NCBI GenBank assembly: GCA_020747065.1 | Contig: JAGMVK010000006.1 | Span: 1,116,001 to 1,180,000, forward strand | DNA from: Cadophora sp. MPI-SDFR-AT-0126 | Taxonomy: Eukaryota; Ascomycota; Leotiomycetes; Helotiales; Ploettnerulaceae | Length of the DNA: 64,000 bases | Direction of reading: 5' to 3' | Part shown: positions 11,715-24,300 of the stretch, in pieces | Numbering within the stretch: the stretch's first letter is position 1 | Layout: every line of letters starts with the position of its first letter | Program-made: the position numbers and the translations under genes | Notes under the pieces: generated by a model | The model's input: only the letters and a program-made list of their open reading frames with translations | Told to the model about the DNA's origin: nothing | Database searches by the model: none

Positions 11715-13073
11715 TCACCCAAACAAATCAAGTAAATCATTCAAGTACTCCACAACCTCAACATCCCTCCTCAGCACCTCATTGCTCTTCCCAAAACATC
11801 CTGTCTCAGCATACATACTCATCTGCTGCTCGATGAAACTGCGATTCTGGGAATTCTGCATTTACCAACCATTAGCTTCAATTCTTGCTTTTCGAGTAGT
11901 ACGGTACATAAAAGAATGTTGAAATGGTAGTAGAACAGAAAGACTCACATTACTCCTACTAGCCCAAAGACCCTGCAACCAGCCTACGCCGTCAAATACA
12001 GCACTATCCGCACCCCACCTCCAGACCATCTGTCTCTCCTGCACTACATGTAAAAAGCGCACTGTTGCAGCGAGGAAGTCGTGGTATTCGGTCTTGACTT
12101 GTTCGCAATCTACACCTGTCTACATCCACGATATTAGCATAGTACAGCAAGCATTTCTACTTCTCCGGACCGTAAGATAGCAAGTAGAGAGTATGGAGGT
12201 TGCGATGGCCAAAGCGGAGGGGAGGGAAGACTTACTGGAGCGCTGGGAAGTGATGGAGGGGGTGTGACGGTCAGTGGTTTCTCCAATTCGAGCAGTATAT
12301 CCGTACAGAGCATTCGAAGAGCTGCTGCTACTGTCTGTCAATATCAAGTCAGTCTCATTCTCAAACTTCTCAAACTGCACTCAATTAAAACAGGATGAGA
12401 GATAAAAGTAAGCAGCAAAAAACGAAACACAGATCAGGAATACAATCCCAAAGAAACAGAACTATCGCAATTACCCTAAATGAAACGCTGATTTAGAATA
12501 GAATGAAACAAAACATTGCACGACCGCCTGAACACGCTCAAACGAAGCCAGCCCTGTAATCTCATCCTGTACTTCAGAGCAAAAACATTATCATCCCTTC
12601 AATACCGGGTATTCGCTTCGTTCCAAGCCCCTACTACCATCTTCATGTCTATTCATCCTTAAAGCACACCCAGATCCAGAAGCAATCTCTCCATCCTGCG
12701 ATTCCCAGCGGAGTTACCAACCCGCTCCCCCACACTCTCTCAACCATCTCAGCAGAGAGAAGCCCACACATGAAAGAAAAACTAAAAATCTACTCACGTC
12801 CTCAATCTCCCCCTCATCCTCTCCTCCCCCACCAACACTCCCAACAAGCCCCATGACAAACTGCCCTCCCCCTCCCCCACTCCCACTGCCACCCACATCC
12901 CCACCCACACCCAAACCCACACTCCCCAGATCCTCTATCCTCCCACGATACCCATCCGTCGCATCCGTAAGATTACGGATCGTCTGCAGCGTAACAAGCG
13001 CATCACCCAATCCCAGCAAACCCGTCCAAACGCCCAGAATTGTAAGGCGACACAGAGACGCGAGGAGCTTCAT
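11715..13073 (-). CDS. Putative secreted helical protein, five exons
   Basis: Small protein of about 243 residues entering the secretory path. Exons are 13073-12798, 12566-12522, 12334-12236, 12119-11949 and 11855-11715; they sum to 732 nt and all boundaries are phase 0. The N terminus (MKLLASLCRLTILGVWTGLL) is a signal-peptide-like hydrophobic stretch. It is followed by a helix (LVTLQTIRNLTDATDGYRG), a Gly/Ser/Val-rich linker, and helices such as ALRMLCTDILLELEKPL and VRFLHVVQERQMVWRWG. The C terminus contains EVVEYLNDLLDLFG and a stop. The second exon's donor (GTGCAA) is weak, so that junction is the least certain. The architecture loosely recalls HsbA-like surface-binding proteins, but I cannot assign it to that family. 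Retained introns would break the product in several frames. Confidence 0.65.
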
Positions 13074-14268
13074 CTCTGCAAGATTTCAACCGACCAAAGC
13101 ACACCACACCAATCGGCTCTGCTCCCTCTCAATCTTAATATCGAGCTCGAGCTTATATCAACTCTCTCTCTGGTCTTAGATTTGATCTCGATGGTTTGAA
13201 ATGTGGTAGTGGTGATAGGAGAAAAGGGGTATGGAGTTCAGAGCCCTTTATTAATTGTTGGGAGAGATGAAGAATTTTGATGTTGATACGAGTAGGGAGA
13301 TGAATTGGATGATGGATAAGGTGAGGTTGATGAGGCTCGGTTGTGACACCAGTCCCGTCTATCGTGTTCTCTTCGTGGCTGCCTATTCTGAGCCAATCAT
13401 CCCACTTCTCATGGAAGAAATGTAGATCAGAGTATGCTGTAGATGTAGATCATGTCACGATCCTCAATTCCTCGATTCCTCGGTGTCAATTTCCCCAACC
13501 CCAACTCCAACTTCCAAATTTCAGCATTATCATATCAAGAATCACGAGAGAGGTAGACAGTCTTCCAATCACAAAAGGGCACGTATTTCAATATCATGGT
13601 TGCTTTATTTGCTACCTTCCACGAGTCCATATCGTAGACTAGCCTCACATCAACGAGGATCCAGCAGAAGACGTTGTGTTGGCCACCACCGCTCGTCAGC
13701 AGATAAGGAAGCCCGTCAGCAATTCACCCCCATCTCTCATCTCCTTTCCCCATGGTCGCACTACCAGTCCTTCATCCTACACAATGTATATCCTCCCATC
13801 CATAGAGCACATGCATCGTCATCTCGTACCCTGCGCCGCAGCAAAGGAAAGAGCCGTCACCGGGTGAGCGCTCAAGCCGCAGTGTTGAGTTTCTCCTTGG
13901 TCGCCATTAAAAAAAAGAGTAAGGGAATCATAGAGTCAAACAAAAAACAGGTAGGCAGTGTACTCTTGAACAAATCGAAAAGGAAAAACTCCATGTCCCT
14001 TGCGATTGCAACGAAAACCGGTGTTGTAATGAGAAACGCAAATAGGCACAATGAAGCAAAAGAAGAAAGCAGGTTGGTTGGCCACCAGAGAAACCGTCTC
14101 TCCCGCTCAATATTATGGTATCCAGTCCGAAGGAAGGTCACCAAAAGTCGATATGAGATGCGGCTATGATCGTTTGCTTGAGCCAGTTTGTATAGTAAGA
14201 GACCGCCGTATTTTGTGATATCAACGCCGTATACCCCAATCGAGAAAGTCACCGGATGCTGAAGGTAT
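13074..14268. other. Intergenic, 1.2 kb
   Basis: Promoter side of the secreted-protein gene and 3' flank of the G-alpha gene. A plus-strand frame of about 228 codons (13483-14169) and a minus-strand frame of about 126 codons overlap each other. Neither has a recognisable domain, and both lie in likely untranslated sequence of the G-alpha transcript, so neither is called. Confidence 0.4.
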
Positions 14269-15517
14269 CTAGATAAGGCCGCAAAGACGAAGATTCTCTT
14301 GGATGATGATGTCTAAAAAGGATTAGCAAAAGTTCTTGAGAGTGAAGAAAAGGACTTACCATTGACGGCAGCCATGACGAAACGGATTTGGGTGGTGTCA
14401 GTGGCACAGGTGAAGTGGGTATAGATCTGCTTGGTCTCGTGTTGATTTAAGCTGACGAATCTGTTCAAGATATAGTCGCAGGCCAGCGAGTAGTCGTCTC
14501 CTCCGTCGTAGTCGGGGAAGTAGTTCTTCATTGGGCTGATAGGGAGCTTCTCCTTGAAACGATCGATCTTGTTGAGGAAGAGAATGATCGAAGTCTTGAT
14601 GAACCATCGGGAGTTGCAAATCGAGTCGAATAGGGTAAGAGCCTCTTGCATACGGTTGACGGTCTCGTCCTCAAAGAGTAATTGATCGTATTCGGAGATG
14701 GCGACCAAGAAGAGGATGGTTGTGACGTTCTCGAAGCAGTGAATCCACTTCTTTCGCTCTGATCGTTGTCCTCCAACATCAAACATGCGGTAAGTTAGGT
14801 CACCAATGATGAAAGTGGTCTCGGTGATACCGGTGGTCTTGACACGCGACCGAAGGACGTCCTGGTCATCTGGCATGTAGTCAGGAAGGGAGATGCGGTC
14901 GATGTTGTTGAAATAGCTGCAAAGTTGATTGTTTAGTGACAAGACTTCAAAAAGCGAGAAGACGCATGCGAAGGAACTGGATGGAAATGAAAATAAATAC
15001 TTACTATTCAGCGGAATCGTTCAACTGATATTCGCGGGATCGCTTGAAGCACTCCTGGACACCAATATCTCTCCACAGAGCAGAAATAGCATTGCCGACC
15101 TCAGGGGGAAGGTTGTCTCCTTCGATTTGAGCTGGTTGCATGAAGATGGTCTGGACGTGATACTCGGTTCTCTGGTCATCGAGAGGAAGCTCAAGCTGTT
15201 CCATAGCCTCTAGAATGACGCGCATAGACTGAACGGTGTTGCTGAAGATAATCTCCTTGAAGGACTCCCGCTCGTCACGCGAGTAGCCTCCCTCGTGGAT
15301 CAACTTCATCTGCTTCAAGATTGTAGACTTGCCCGATTCTCCAGCACCTATATAATCGTCAGCGACGCGCAACTGGCTGGTAGTTTAAGGACTGCCGACC
15401 TAGAAGAAGCATCTTGATTTCATTGCGCTGCATCATCTTGTCTCTCTTGAGCTGATTCTCGATTTCCTCGTTGCGGGCCTTGCCCTCCTTCTCCTCCGTG
15501 CTCATACCGCAACCCAT
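14269..15517 (-). CDS. gna-1: Heterotrimeric G-protein alpha subunit, group I (GNA-1/BCG1 type)
   Basis: GTP-binding switch coupling G-protein-coupled receptors to adenylate cyclase and related pathways at the plasma membrane. Four exons, 15517-15400, 15347-15005, 14916-14360 and 14312-14269, give exactly 353 residues, the usual length. The N terminus MGCGMS offers Gly2 for myristoylation and Cys3 for palmitoylation. G1 is GAGESGKST (about 40-48), switch I is RVKTTGIT, switch II is [13 protein letters not shown]4 is NKIDRF, and G5 is TCATDT. The C terminus ends CGLI, with the cysteine that pertussis toxin modifies in Gi-class subunits. The first intron sits inside the P-loop glycine codon and the last exon encodes only [14 protein letters not shown]. 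The upstream start at 15589 in the same frame would add 24 residues and remove the myristoylation glycine, so it is rejected. In fungi this group controls development, mating and pathogenicity. Confidence 0.97.
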
Positions 15518-18500
15518 CTTGGCTAGTATGTGCTTTTCGAAAGCTCGGTGTGAGGGGATATAGTTGATTGATCTTGACTTGGTGGTCAAGACTCGAAGGT
15601 GACTAGCAGGAGACGCAGTCTGCTCGAGGATTTGTTAGCGAGCGTCTCACTTTCGAACAGCGGCTGAAATCTAAATTCGAGGCCAGCAGTGACGGGCAAA
15701 CGCGTGCGTGCCTGTCTGCGACAAAATGCTGAGTACACAATTACAGACTCAAGGTTGATGCGAATGCGCACAGCCCATTGATGGAGATAGGTGTAAGGTT
15801 CACTGGGGAAGGTTCGCTGTTTCGGCGGAGTTGATCCTCAGCTTTGGCGAGACTTTGTGTTCCCGGCAGTTGAGGGAGAGGAGCTCTCGAGATCGAACGT
15901 ACCTTTTAACAATGGACTCGAGACTGGGAGGAGTCTCAGGAACAGAGCGCGATGCTGCGATTGAGAGCGTCGTCGAGAAGCTCGCGATGGTTTTGTTGGA
16001 GTGGTCTAGGAGGAACAAGTTCGGGAGAAGCACTGCAGCTTTCGAAGGGGAGAAGTTCAACTAGGCCAGCGGAGGTTGGGTGCTCGAAGAAGAATAGCGC
16101 CAATTTAGCGTGTGAATTGTGGGGGCTATTGATGGCCCTGGCCTAGGTGCTCCGCTCCGATGGGATCCTCTGGCTGTCGATTGTTCCTGGCTGGACTGCA
16201 AGTGAATTTACAAGGTTCCTGACGGCCTGGTTTGGTAATATTTCAAAGCTCAAGATATATATTTCTATCTGGTTCACGAGATGCCCACGAATTATCTGTT
16301 GATTGACGTGCTGAATATCACATAAAATGGCAGATTATGGCTGGCTGAAATGATCTACAAAAAGCAACGGCACATCAAAGAAATGAGAAAGCTGGCGTCA
16401 GTCTGGGCCGGATGGCTGGAAGACGGCGACCCTTGCCTTCCCATCAGCACAACACTGCACGACAGAGGAAGCAAGCAAGCAAGCAAGCAAGCAAGCAGTC
16501 TTGTGCCTCTCTGTTTTTCCAGCCAACGACCGTCTGTCTTCCAGGATGCAATGTTGAAAGGCGTATCAGATCTCCGAGACCTGGTTCATTGTTAAATTTT
16601 AAATGTCCGTGAGTGGTCAGCAGCCTGGTAAAAGGGGAGCGTTTCAGTCGGGGACAGCCAGGAGCCGGCATCAGATCAAAAACGCCTTTGTCTGCCTGCC
16701 TGTCTATCAAGACTCCAAGAGACAGGGACACCCGTGAAGAGATCCAGACTCTCTCCATCTGACCCAGAGTCTATCTCGATGCTGCACGATTGTCTTTTCC
16801 AACTGGCGGAGGGAGGAAAGGTCCGAGTCCTTTTTAGGGCTCTTATCATGACGCTGTCGTAATTAATAGATATCTGGCTACATATCTGATGATATCAAAT
16901 CTCTCTGCTGATTAAATCTCACGCCTGTCATCTGGCCCCAGTGCTGCATCCTGTAGCAATATTCCCGAGCATCATCAAAGTTCAGGCACATATTCCCAAG
17001 AGGGACTGGCTGCGGATAGAGCCCTGTCCAATAGTGCAGCAATAATGGGTACCTGCCCATTACCTGCATGTAAAATTGAAAACCTCAAACCACGGCTATC
17101 ATCCTCCTGAAAAGTGTGTATTCGTACCCTGTATCAACAGATACACCACTATGCAGGACATTCTACAAAGTAGAGAGATCGACATGAATAGTTGGTTGCG
17201 TTGTTCTGCAGCAGATGTTCAAGGTTTCTGATCATCCGTCTTGTCTTTCGCTGTTCACTCAATGACTGGCTCGCTCGAGCCCCTTCCTCGGCTTGCATGA
17301 GCTTCGTGAAACATAACTGCACTCATCTGCGGTAACCCCATGTCCAGGGATAGGATCGTGACTTGTAATTGATTACAGCCAATTATCACATCATGACCAT
17401 GCGTGACTTTTTGCTTGCCCATAGAGAGTAGAATGTAATCATTGGAATGCAAACTTATTTACTAGGCGTGTCTATCTAGTAGGGGCCTTGAACGTGTAAG
17501 CAAGCTTGCTGATATCTGCTGCTATCAAATATATGCCAAACTTGACCCCTTTATGATCTTCAAGATCGCAAGCACTACTACTGGTGGCATCCGGCACTAA
17601 CAAGCCCCCTTTTCTTCAGCAAGCAAGCAGGCAAAGAAGCGAGCCTCATCACGATTCCAGAAACGTTCCATCTCATCCTCCCTTCCCTGTAAATTCCTTC
17701 CCCCCATCTCCAAACTCGCCACAATCATCACCCTGCCATGTTTCACTTCCACCTCCCTATATCAAGCTCGATATACCCCAATCCAAGTGATTTAACTAAG
17801 AAAACTCGCCTAAGCAACACCATGTGAGCTCAGTGGATACGAACCCACGGAACAAGCACTCAAAAAGTCAAAAAGGGGGTGGGGTCTCTTCCTTCCCGCA
17901 TGTTCCACTCCACCTTCTAATTTCCTTCTAGAACAAATCTTTCCAATCCGCTTCTCTGACCTCATTAGGCTTTATTGTCATGCCGCTATCAGAAAAAAAA
18001 AAGACATTTTTGCGAGTTGCGATGATCATCAGATCATCTCACTTCCATTTCATCTCATCGCAGATCGATCCAACAGAAGTTTATCGATGATCGATCCAAG
18101 CCGGGGTTGGAAATCTCGCTGTTGTACTTTGTACAAATACAACATCATCACATCTTTCACGGTGCTTCATCTGCTTCACATAACTCACTGCAGTGTAAGC
18201 AAGCAAGCAAGTAGCAAGCTTAATTGTCTTTCTTTGGAGTACTGGGTAGTGGAGAGCACAAGCGTGCTAGCAGTCCGTATAAGCAGTGTAGCCACGGCTG
18301 CAGTTCCTGCATTGGGAGTATGGGCCTTGTACTCCATTTGAGATACTCAAATGGGACATGCGCAAGTGTTTGAGTGGTGCTATGCGGCTTCCCGTGTACA
18401 CATGTGTCATTTGGTTTCCTGGGATTGCATCACTATGAGAGGTGTCGAGTGATACACTGAGCTTGGTGTTAGATTGTGCGTTCGGTTGAGCTGTAATTTC

Positions 18501-19255
18501 TTTGTTTCTCTTGCTTTGATGGACATGGTTGGCGCAGATGAGTTCGCTGTTACTTTCGGTTCTCTCATTAGAGTAATAATGCTCAAAGCTGTGGTTTCAA
18601 GTGATTTTCGTCAACTTGAAGTCACTGGGATACTTTGAAGATGCCATAGAAGCCAGCAAGGACCGATTTCTCAATACCTTTCTCTCTCGATTTCAGGTAC
18701 TAAATGCATGTTGCTCGACTTAGGGTTGACTGGAGATATTTCACGAGTAATCTTGTATTGGTTCCAAAGTTCTCAAGCAGCATATTGGTATTGTATTCTT
18801 GCTTTGCTCTCAATCAATTTCAAGCTACTGCTCTCTCATGGTTACTCAGTTGCTGTATCTCCAAGTCAACATTGGAGGCATGCGCGCCTATATCTGGGTG
18901 TATGTACTGATGAGTACTCTCTGATCGAGGGTTGTGCACTCACTTGCCAAAGGCGTTGGCGTTCGTGACTTCCTCCACAGCAGTATACCTAGACTCAGTC
19001 TGGACTGTCAACCTATGTTCAAGTTGACAAGTGTCGTCAATCGCTCCTTCCAGAACCCCAAGTCGTAGATTGGTGACTTACCTAGGTGGTAAACATCAAA
19101 TCGTGCGACTTCTTGTCCAGCCAGATACATCTCATTCTTATCCACTTCCTAAGCCTCAGCACCTACACATACCGAGAACCTATCAGTCCACAACGAAGTC
19201 GAACACTACCACTTTCTCAATTCTCAATTCTATCCACAAAAACAAGACACCCAAA
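15518..19255. other. Gene-poor stretch of 3.7 kb
   Basis: Leader and promoter region of G-alpha followed by about 3 kb without a convincing gene. The best small frame is a 50-codon plus-strand ORF at 15912-16064 with a favourable ACAATGG start context, divergent from G-alpha; its status is open. Tetranucleotide GCAA tracts occur at three places. Remaining frames are short and featureless. Confidence 0.45.
16471..16496. repeat. GCAA microsatellite, six units
   Basis: Perfect tandem GCAA units over 26 bp. Shorter GCAA tracts recur at about 17619-17630 and 18197-18211 in the same spacer, so the motif is locally enriched. Confidence 0.9.
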
Positions 19256-19960
19256 ATGTCTGCCCACCACCACCACTCTACTCTCTCCCAACTCTCTCCT
19301 CTCAGGCCCCAACCAAAGACACCCACCTTGCACTCCCGCATCAACCGACACTCCCTCACCAGCGGCAGCACATCTTCCACCAACCCCTCAACACACCACC
19401 TCACGCCCTTCGAACTTCTAATTCTCATCTTCGCGCTCGGCATTCTCGTCGCCCTCGTCTCATGGCTCGTCTGGATCATGCTCGAATTCTGCATCACCTT
19501 CGTGAAGGAGAAGGTCGATGATATGGATCTTGGAAAGAGAATGCGTAAGGATAGACATAAGGCTGAACAGGTTCCGAAGAGGATCGTGGATAAGGGTGTG
19601 GTATTTGGGAGGATGGGACTTGGTGGGCTGAAGGATATTGGCGGGATAATATTTGGTGGAAGAATGGTTGGGGAGAATGGACATGGGCGCCACAGGGAGG
19701 GTTGTGAGGAGGGAAGGGGACTCTTGGGTGCGGGTCAAGAAGGAAATGGCGCAAGATGCGGGTATGGGATTTTTGATGGTAGACAAGGGTATGGGTATCA
19801 TGAGGGAATGCTTTACCCGTCGAGTTCGGGACAGGATAGATTGAAGTATGCGGATGGAACGAGTGAAAGTAGTGGTTGTGTTGGACCGTTGCATGGTCAT
19901 AGGGAGGACTGCATTGGCGATTGTACCCTTCAGACAAGGAGACGTAGTCGGGAGTCGTGA
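19256..19960 (+). CDS. Small single-pass membrane protein, hypothetical
   Basis: Putative protein of 234 residues. I chose the ATG at 19256 (CCAAAATGTCT context); the frame is open further upstream, but that part is not protein-like. The N half is His/Ser/Thr-rich. A clear hydrophobic segment of about 25 residues follows (ELLILIFALGILVALVSWLV and onward), then a basic stretch with KRMRKDRHK, as expected just inside a membrane. The C-terminal 120 residues are Gly/Arg-rich and of doubtful coding quality; another frame (19653-19844) looks equally plausible there, so an unseen intron or an earlier end is possible. Family unknown. Only the membrane-anchored N half is well supported. Confidence 0.5.
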   Translation: MSAHHHHSTLSQLSPLRPQPKTPTLHSRINRHSLTSGSTSSTNPSTHHLTPFELLILIFALGILVALVSWLVWIMLEFCITFVKEKVDDMDLGKRMRKDRHKAEQVPKRIVDKGVVFGRMGLGGLKDIGGIIFGGRMVGENGHGRHREGCEEGRGLLGAGQEGNGARCGYGIFDGRQGYGYHEGMLYPSSSGQDRLKYADGTSESSGCVGPLHGHREDCIGDCTLQTRRRSRES

Positions 19961-20653
19961 CCTAGTACGGAGTAGTGAAGATGAGATGGGTGCTTTTCAG
20001 AGCAGATGGAATATCTGAAAACAGTAGGAGAACGAAGCCAGAGGCTGGGAAACGAGAGCGAAAGGAACTTAATGCTTATGAGACTGTCAAAATAGGTGTA
20101 TTAATAGGGCATTAGTTTTACGGCTTGGTCCCAATCACGAGCAGGATACCCTTTTTTTTTTATCAAAGCAGAGCTATCAGGCGATGATATCTCTCCGTAT
20201 CTCTCCGTAACCGGACCCTTAGACTTGCATCCTGGCCATACGTAACTTTCATCTCGTCTCTTCTCATATCTTCTACTAATGCATCATAGTGTCTTGCACA
20301 GGAGGAATATGACCATTTCAGATTACAAAGGCCGGTCCAGACGACGTACGGAGCACTTGCTCGTGGAGTCGAAACGGCAAGCTCTAAGAAATAGAGGAAA
20401 TCCCAAATCGACACAAACTCCCATACCAGAAAACAACCCAGATGTACTGTCTCTCAGCCCTATCCACAAGTCCCAACAGCCGAACGGCATCGATAGAACC
20501 AGATGTATTAACCCTGCCCCAGCAAAGAGCCTTTTGTACAATCATACACCTCCATCACCAATTCATCATCAAGCCCATCCATCCATCCTCTCTTCTAAAG
20601 CACACATCCCTCAAATCGTCCCATCCGCAGTATTCATATCATGCCCTCCCACC
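19961..20653. other. Intergenic between convergent genes
   Basis: 3' flanks of the membrane-protein gene and of MIC10. Short frames on both strands have no recognisable content; a run of nine T residues lies at about 20152-20161. Confidence 0.4.
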
Positions 20654-21038
20654 TCATGGTCGTTGAACCCTAATACCCTCCTTCCCCGTCCTTAAAAAGC
20701 TACCATTGCACTCCTCATAGGCCCTTCCAGCACCGAATCCCAAACCGACAAATGCAGGCCACGCTCTCCGCTTGAAAAGGAGTACCGAGAAGACGACGCC
20801 GAAGGAGAGACCGAGAGAGGAGCGGATGAGGAGGGAGGAGAGGCAGCGATCCCACTGTGGTATATATCCATTAGCTCCAATCCAATGGTTGATCCAACAC
20901 CAACAACCTCCAGATTTCAAGATGGCCCCAGGCAGGAACGGCAAAAGGGAAACCAACCTTCTCATTCAAAAGCGACTCGGAAACAGGCTTGCTTGGGCGC
21001 GCAATAGCCGCGGGAGGAGGAATTGACGTCTCAGGCAT
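20654..21038 (-). CDS. MIC10: MICOS complex subunit Mic10
   Basis: Mitochondrial inner-membrane protein that bends crista junctions by oligomerising within the MICOS complex. Two exons, 21038-20958 and 20854-20654, flank a 103-nt intron ending CCACAG; the product is 93 residues, normal for the family. After a short N tail comes the signature LLNEKWDRCLSSLL, then a first membrane hairpin helix (residues about 38-55, LGLSFGVVFSVLLF). A basic KRR turn followed by AWP leads to a second helix carrying the glycine zipper G64-x-G66-x-G68-x-G70 and the family ending GRAYEECN. Both hallmark features, the WD-containing N signature and the GxGxGxG helix, are present. It lies head-to-head with URB2. The small size and split N terminus make it easy to miss in automated annotation. 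Confidence 0.93.
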
Positions 21039-21315
21039 GATGGAATGATCCTAAACTTCTCTTAGCACAAGTCTTAGCCTGAATCCAAGCAATTGACATA
21101 CCGCGATATCTTCTTGAGCTGTAAAGTAGGGTATTTAGAGCTGTGTTGTCGGTTTCGACGTCTCAAGCTCCAACCCGGTTCCTGACGATTCTTGGATTCG
21201 GTGAGGGAAGTCGCCGAATCGGGAAAGGTGCAACTTTTCTGCCGGTGGGTGATTGAAAAAAGTTCGAGAGCTGCAGATGTTGAGGAGAGATAGCACTCGC
21301 GCTTTGGATATAATC
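21039..21315. promoter_or_regulatory. Divergent promoter of MIC10 and URB2
   Basis: Only 277 bp separate the two start codons, so both genes must share this spacer. No TATA-like box is obvious. Inferred from gene orientation alone. Confidence 0.6.
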
Positions 21316-24300
21316 ATGGTAAGTATTGCAGATGTATTGTTTAGATGTAGAACTAAATAGCTAACTATGTTTTGCAGGCGTCCAAATCTCGTGCTGCGCA
21401 AGAACAACTTGTGCTATTGGAGAAGCAAGCCGCACCGTTCGAGGACCAACTTGTCGAAGCTGCGAAATTTATTGGGCTTGGTTTGGATACATTATCCCAG
21501 TCTGTGGAGGATGGAAACTTTGGAAAGGAGGGAGAAATAAACGTTCTATATCATGGCAGGGAGGAGTGGCTCCTGAGGTGGCTGTTGAAAAGACTACAAG
21601 CTCCAAGTGATGAAATTCCAAGGTTGGTAGAGCAATACCCCCCACGTACACTTGCTGATTCAATGTAGGAGAACACCTCAGTCATGGCGGTTATTGTGCT
21701 ATTTACTGCGGAAGATTCCTCTTCCAAATGCTGCCCGAATTCTGGCCGAACGACAGTTTCTCTCCATCATAAAGCGAACGCTTGAGGAAGCACAAAAGTC
21801 CGCAAGCAATACTGCACAGGCAAGATTAAATTCCGAGTCCAGTGTAACGGAACAAGAGACAGTGAAGACTTCGAAAAAGAGAAGGAGGTCTGGCGAGTTA
21901 GTGACAAAGCCCGCCGACTCAGAGAGCAGCGGGGTGTCAAGCCTACTGGACGCCATATTCTCCGCTCTGAACTGTGTCGTGCAGAATACGAAGGCAACAG
22001 CACATACTAGCGACCGAGAACGAAGTTCAGCCTTTTCAGCAGAGTATATGAAGACAGTGATAAGGACGACTGCTAAAGAAGCAGTTACAATTTTAGGGTT
22101 GTGGCTGTCGCAATGCCACACTGCTCTCCAGCACAGTAGAGACCTCGCTTCTGTGGAATGGTGGCTCTCTCCGTTTATTGAAGTCTGGAATTCACATGCT
22201 ACAGAAAACACACCTCATCTCCAGTTCTCACTCCATGCCACACGACCCCTGTTGAATCTCCTTCGATCCTCAAAAGATGACAACTTTCCAGCATCCTGGG
22301 CCAAGCAGTTGGAAATCTTGGTGGCACGCAATATTGTGATACCAGCAAAAACTGATCAATCTCTATTGGGTACCTTGACGAAAGCATCTGTACTGCAAAA
22401 TACAGGAAATGCACCTTTATTGTTCGACATCGCCATTCGGTCAGTCCCGCCAACTGGATCCGCGAGAAGACGGAAAGCCCCAGACGAGAAGTTCTTGCAG
22501 GCTGTTTTTGATTCTCTGAAGACTTCAATGTCCAATGTTAAGGAGAATAACGGAAAGCAGATGTGTGCAATGTTACAACTGGCAATCGACCACAAACTTG
22601 GTAAGTGTTTTGAAATTACGTGAAGCAGAATATACGCCATGATAGATACTAACAGCGATAGACTTGGATCTTGCCATACTGCGGGACATCGCTTCTGAAA
22701 GCAACATGGCAGATTGGGATATTCTATCTACCATCATCGAGCTAGATGCAAACGTTTTCCTCCTAGGCGAAGGCAAAGCCCTACTGGACCAACTACTGGA
22801 AGCCATAACCAAAGCCTCATTGTCTCAAACATGGTCCGACATCCAGGAGAAAGTTGTTTCAGCAGTTCTGGTACCGCTAATGCAGGCATTTGCTAAAGCC
22901 CGTGACCTCTCGGGCTTCATACGGCTTTGGTTCTTACAACTTGTTGCATATGAGAAACTTCGAGATGGTGCCAATATAGCCCTGTTCGGCGCATGGGAAG
23001 ACAAAGCTCTTCAAATTGAAATGCAAAAGCTTATGGAGCCATCATTAAATGTTTCGCAGATTGTCAAGATCCTAGACTGGCTATCTGAAGAAGTTTCAGA
23101 ACATCCGGATGCTGTTTGCGTCATTCTTGAGGCTGTAGCTGTATCTGTTTCCGGAGAGGAGGAAGTGGTTGATGCCATCAATTCGCGGTTATACCATATC
23201 ATATTCGATGGTGACGCTTCTGACAAACTCAGCTCGAGGTATAGATGGCGCTCATGGAGAATCATCTCGCACACTTTGAACTGGATCGAGATGGGAGATT
23301 TGAATAAGCTTGCTGCATTGTGGGAAAGTCAAGCAAAGCCATTTGCCTCATTATCAAGGTTCTCAAAGTCTGAGAGCATTCTCAAATGCAAGCCTAAGGA
23401 CCAGAGGGGCCTTGAGTCCCTCGAGATATTCAGATTCACGTGCTCAGCGTGGACGGCTGCCACTAAACAGAGGAGGTCTATTACCTCACTACAGTCTTTG
23501 AACAGACCAGTCATTCTCTGTCTTCTGCGAGCTCTGGCCAAAGACATAAGCCAATTCACAGCTGATCTTCAAGCGAACAAAGATCTTGGAGATGAACTGT
23601 GTGGATCAAAGCAGAATTCCTTGCAAAGGGGCAAAGGTTGGATGATATGGGCGCTCGTCCGATGCCTTTTCGTTGAGCATCCAGACGTACTTTTGTAAGT
23701 AAATCTTTTTCATTTATGTCAGTCTTGCTAACCTTTCAGACCTTTCCTCGAATCGGAAGAGCAGCTCTTTGCAGCCATGCTAGAACAGATCCTCTGGATA
23801 GCGTCGGCAACTTACTTTGACAACGAGGTTACTCCGTCTAGCAGCTGGCTACAGAGGAACCCAAAAGCATTTCAGGACATCTGGAGACTGGCTCTACGTG
23901 GAGGAGCTTCTACTTTGAGAACCGACATTCCGGACTCCATCAATAACCCCATTTTCACCAACAGAGCACTCAATAGTAAATTCCTTTTACCATACTAAGT
24001 CAACCGCCTACTGACCGTTCCTAGAACTTTTTGTAAAGACATTATTGGATAGCGAATCAAACCTCAGCAACCCTCTGATCAAGAGTCCAGTCAACAATGC
24101 ATTTGCCATACGTAGCGTCAATGACCTCACTATTGATGAAATTCCCAAGGAGTACAGAGGCAAGATTATGTCGAGCTGGCTGCCGGCCAACGAAGGCGCG
24201 CAGTCCAGCAATGGGCACTCATATGGATCCACCGTGTTAGACAACGGTGTCCTCTTCTTGAAGAGGAAAGTAATGCGTCGGCCCAAGCTTTATGAAGTAC

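Noticed and set aside
13483..14169. 228-codon plus-strand frame downstream of G-alpha
   Set aside because: It overlaps a 126-codon minus-strand frame, has Ser/Arg-rich random-like content and no domain; likely untranslated sequence.
15518..15589. 24-residue upstream extension of G-alpha
   Set aside because: It would bury the MGCG myristoylation/palmitoylation signal and make the protein longer than the invariant 353 residues.
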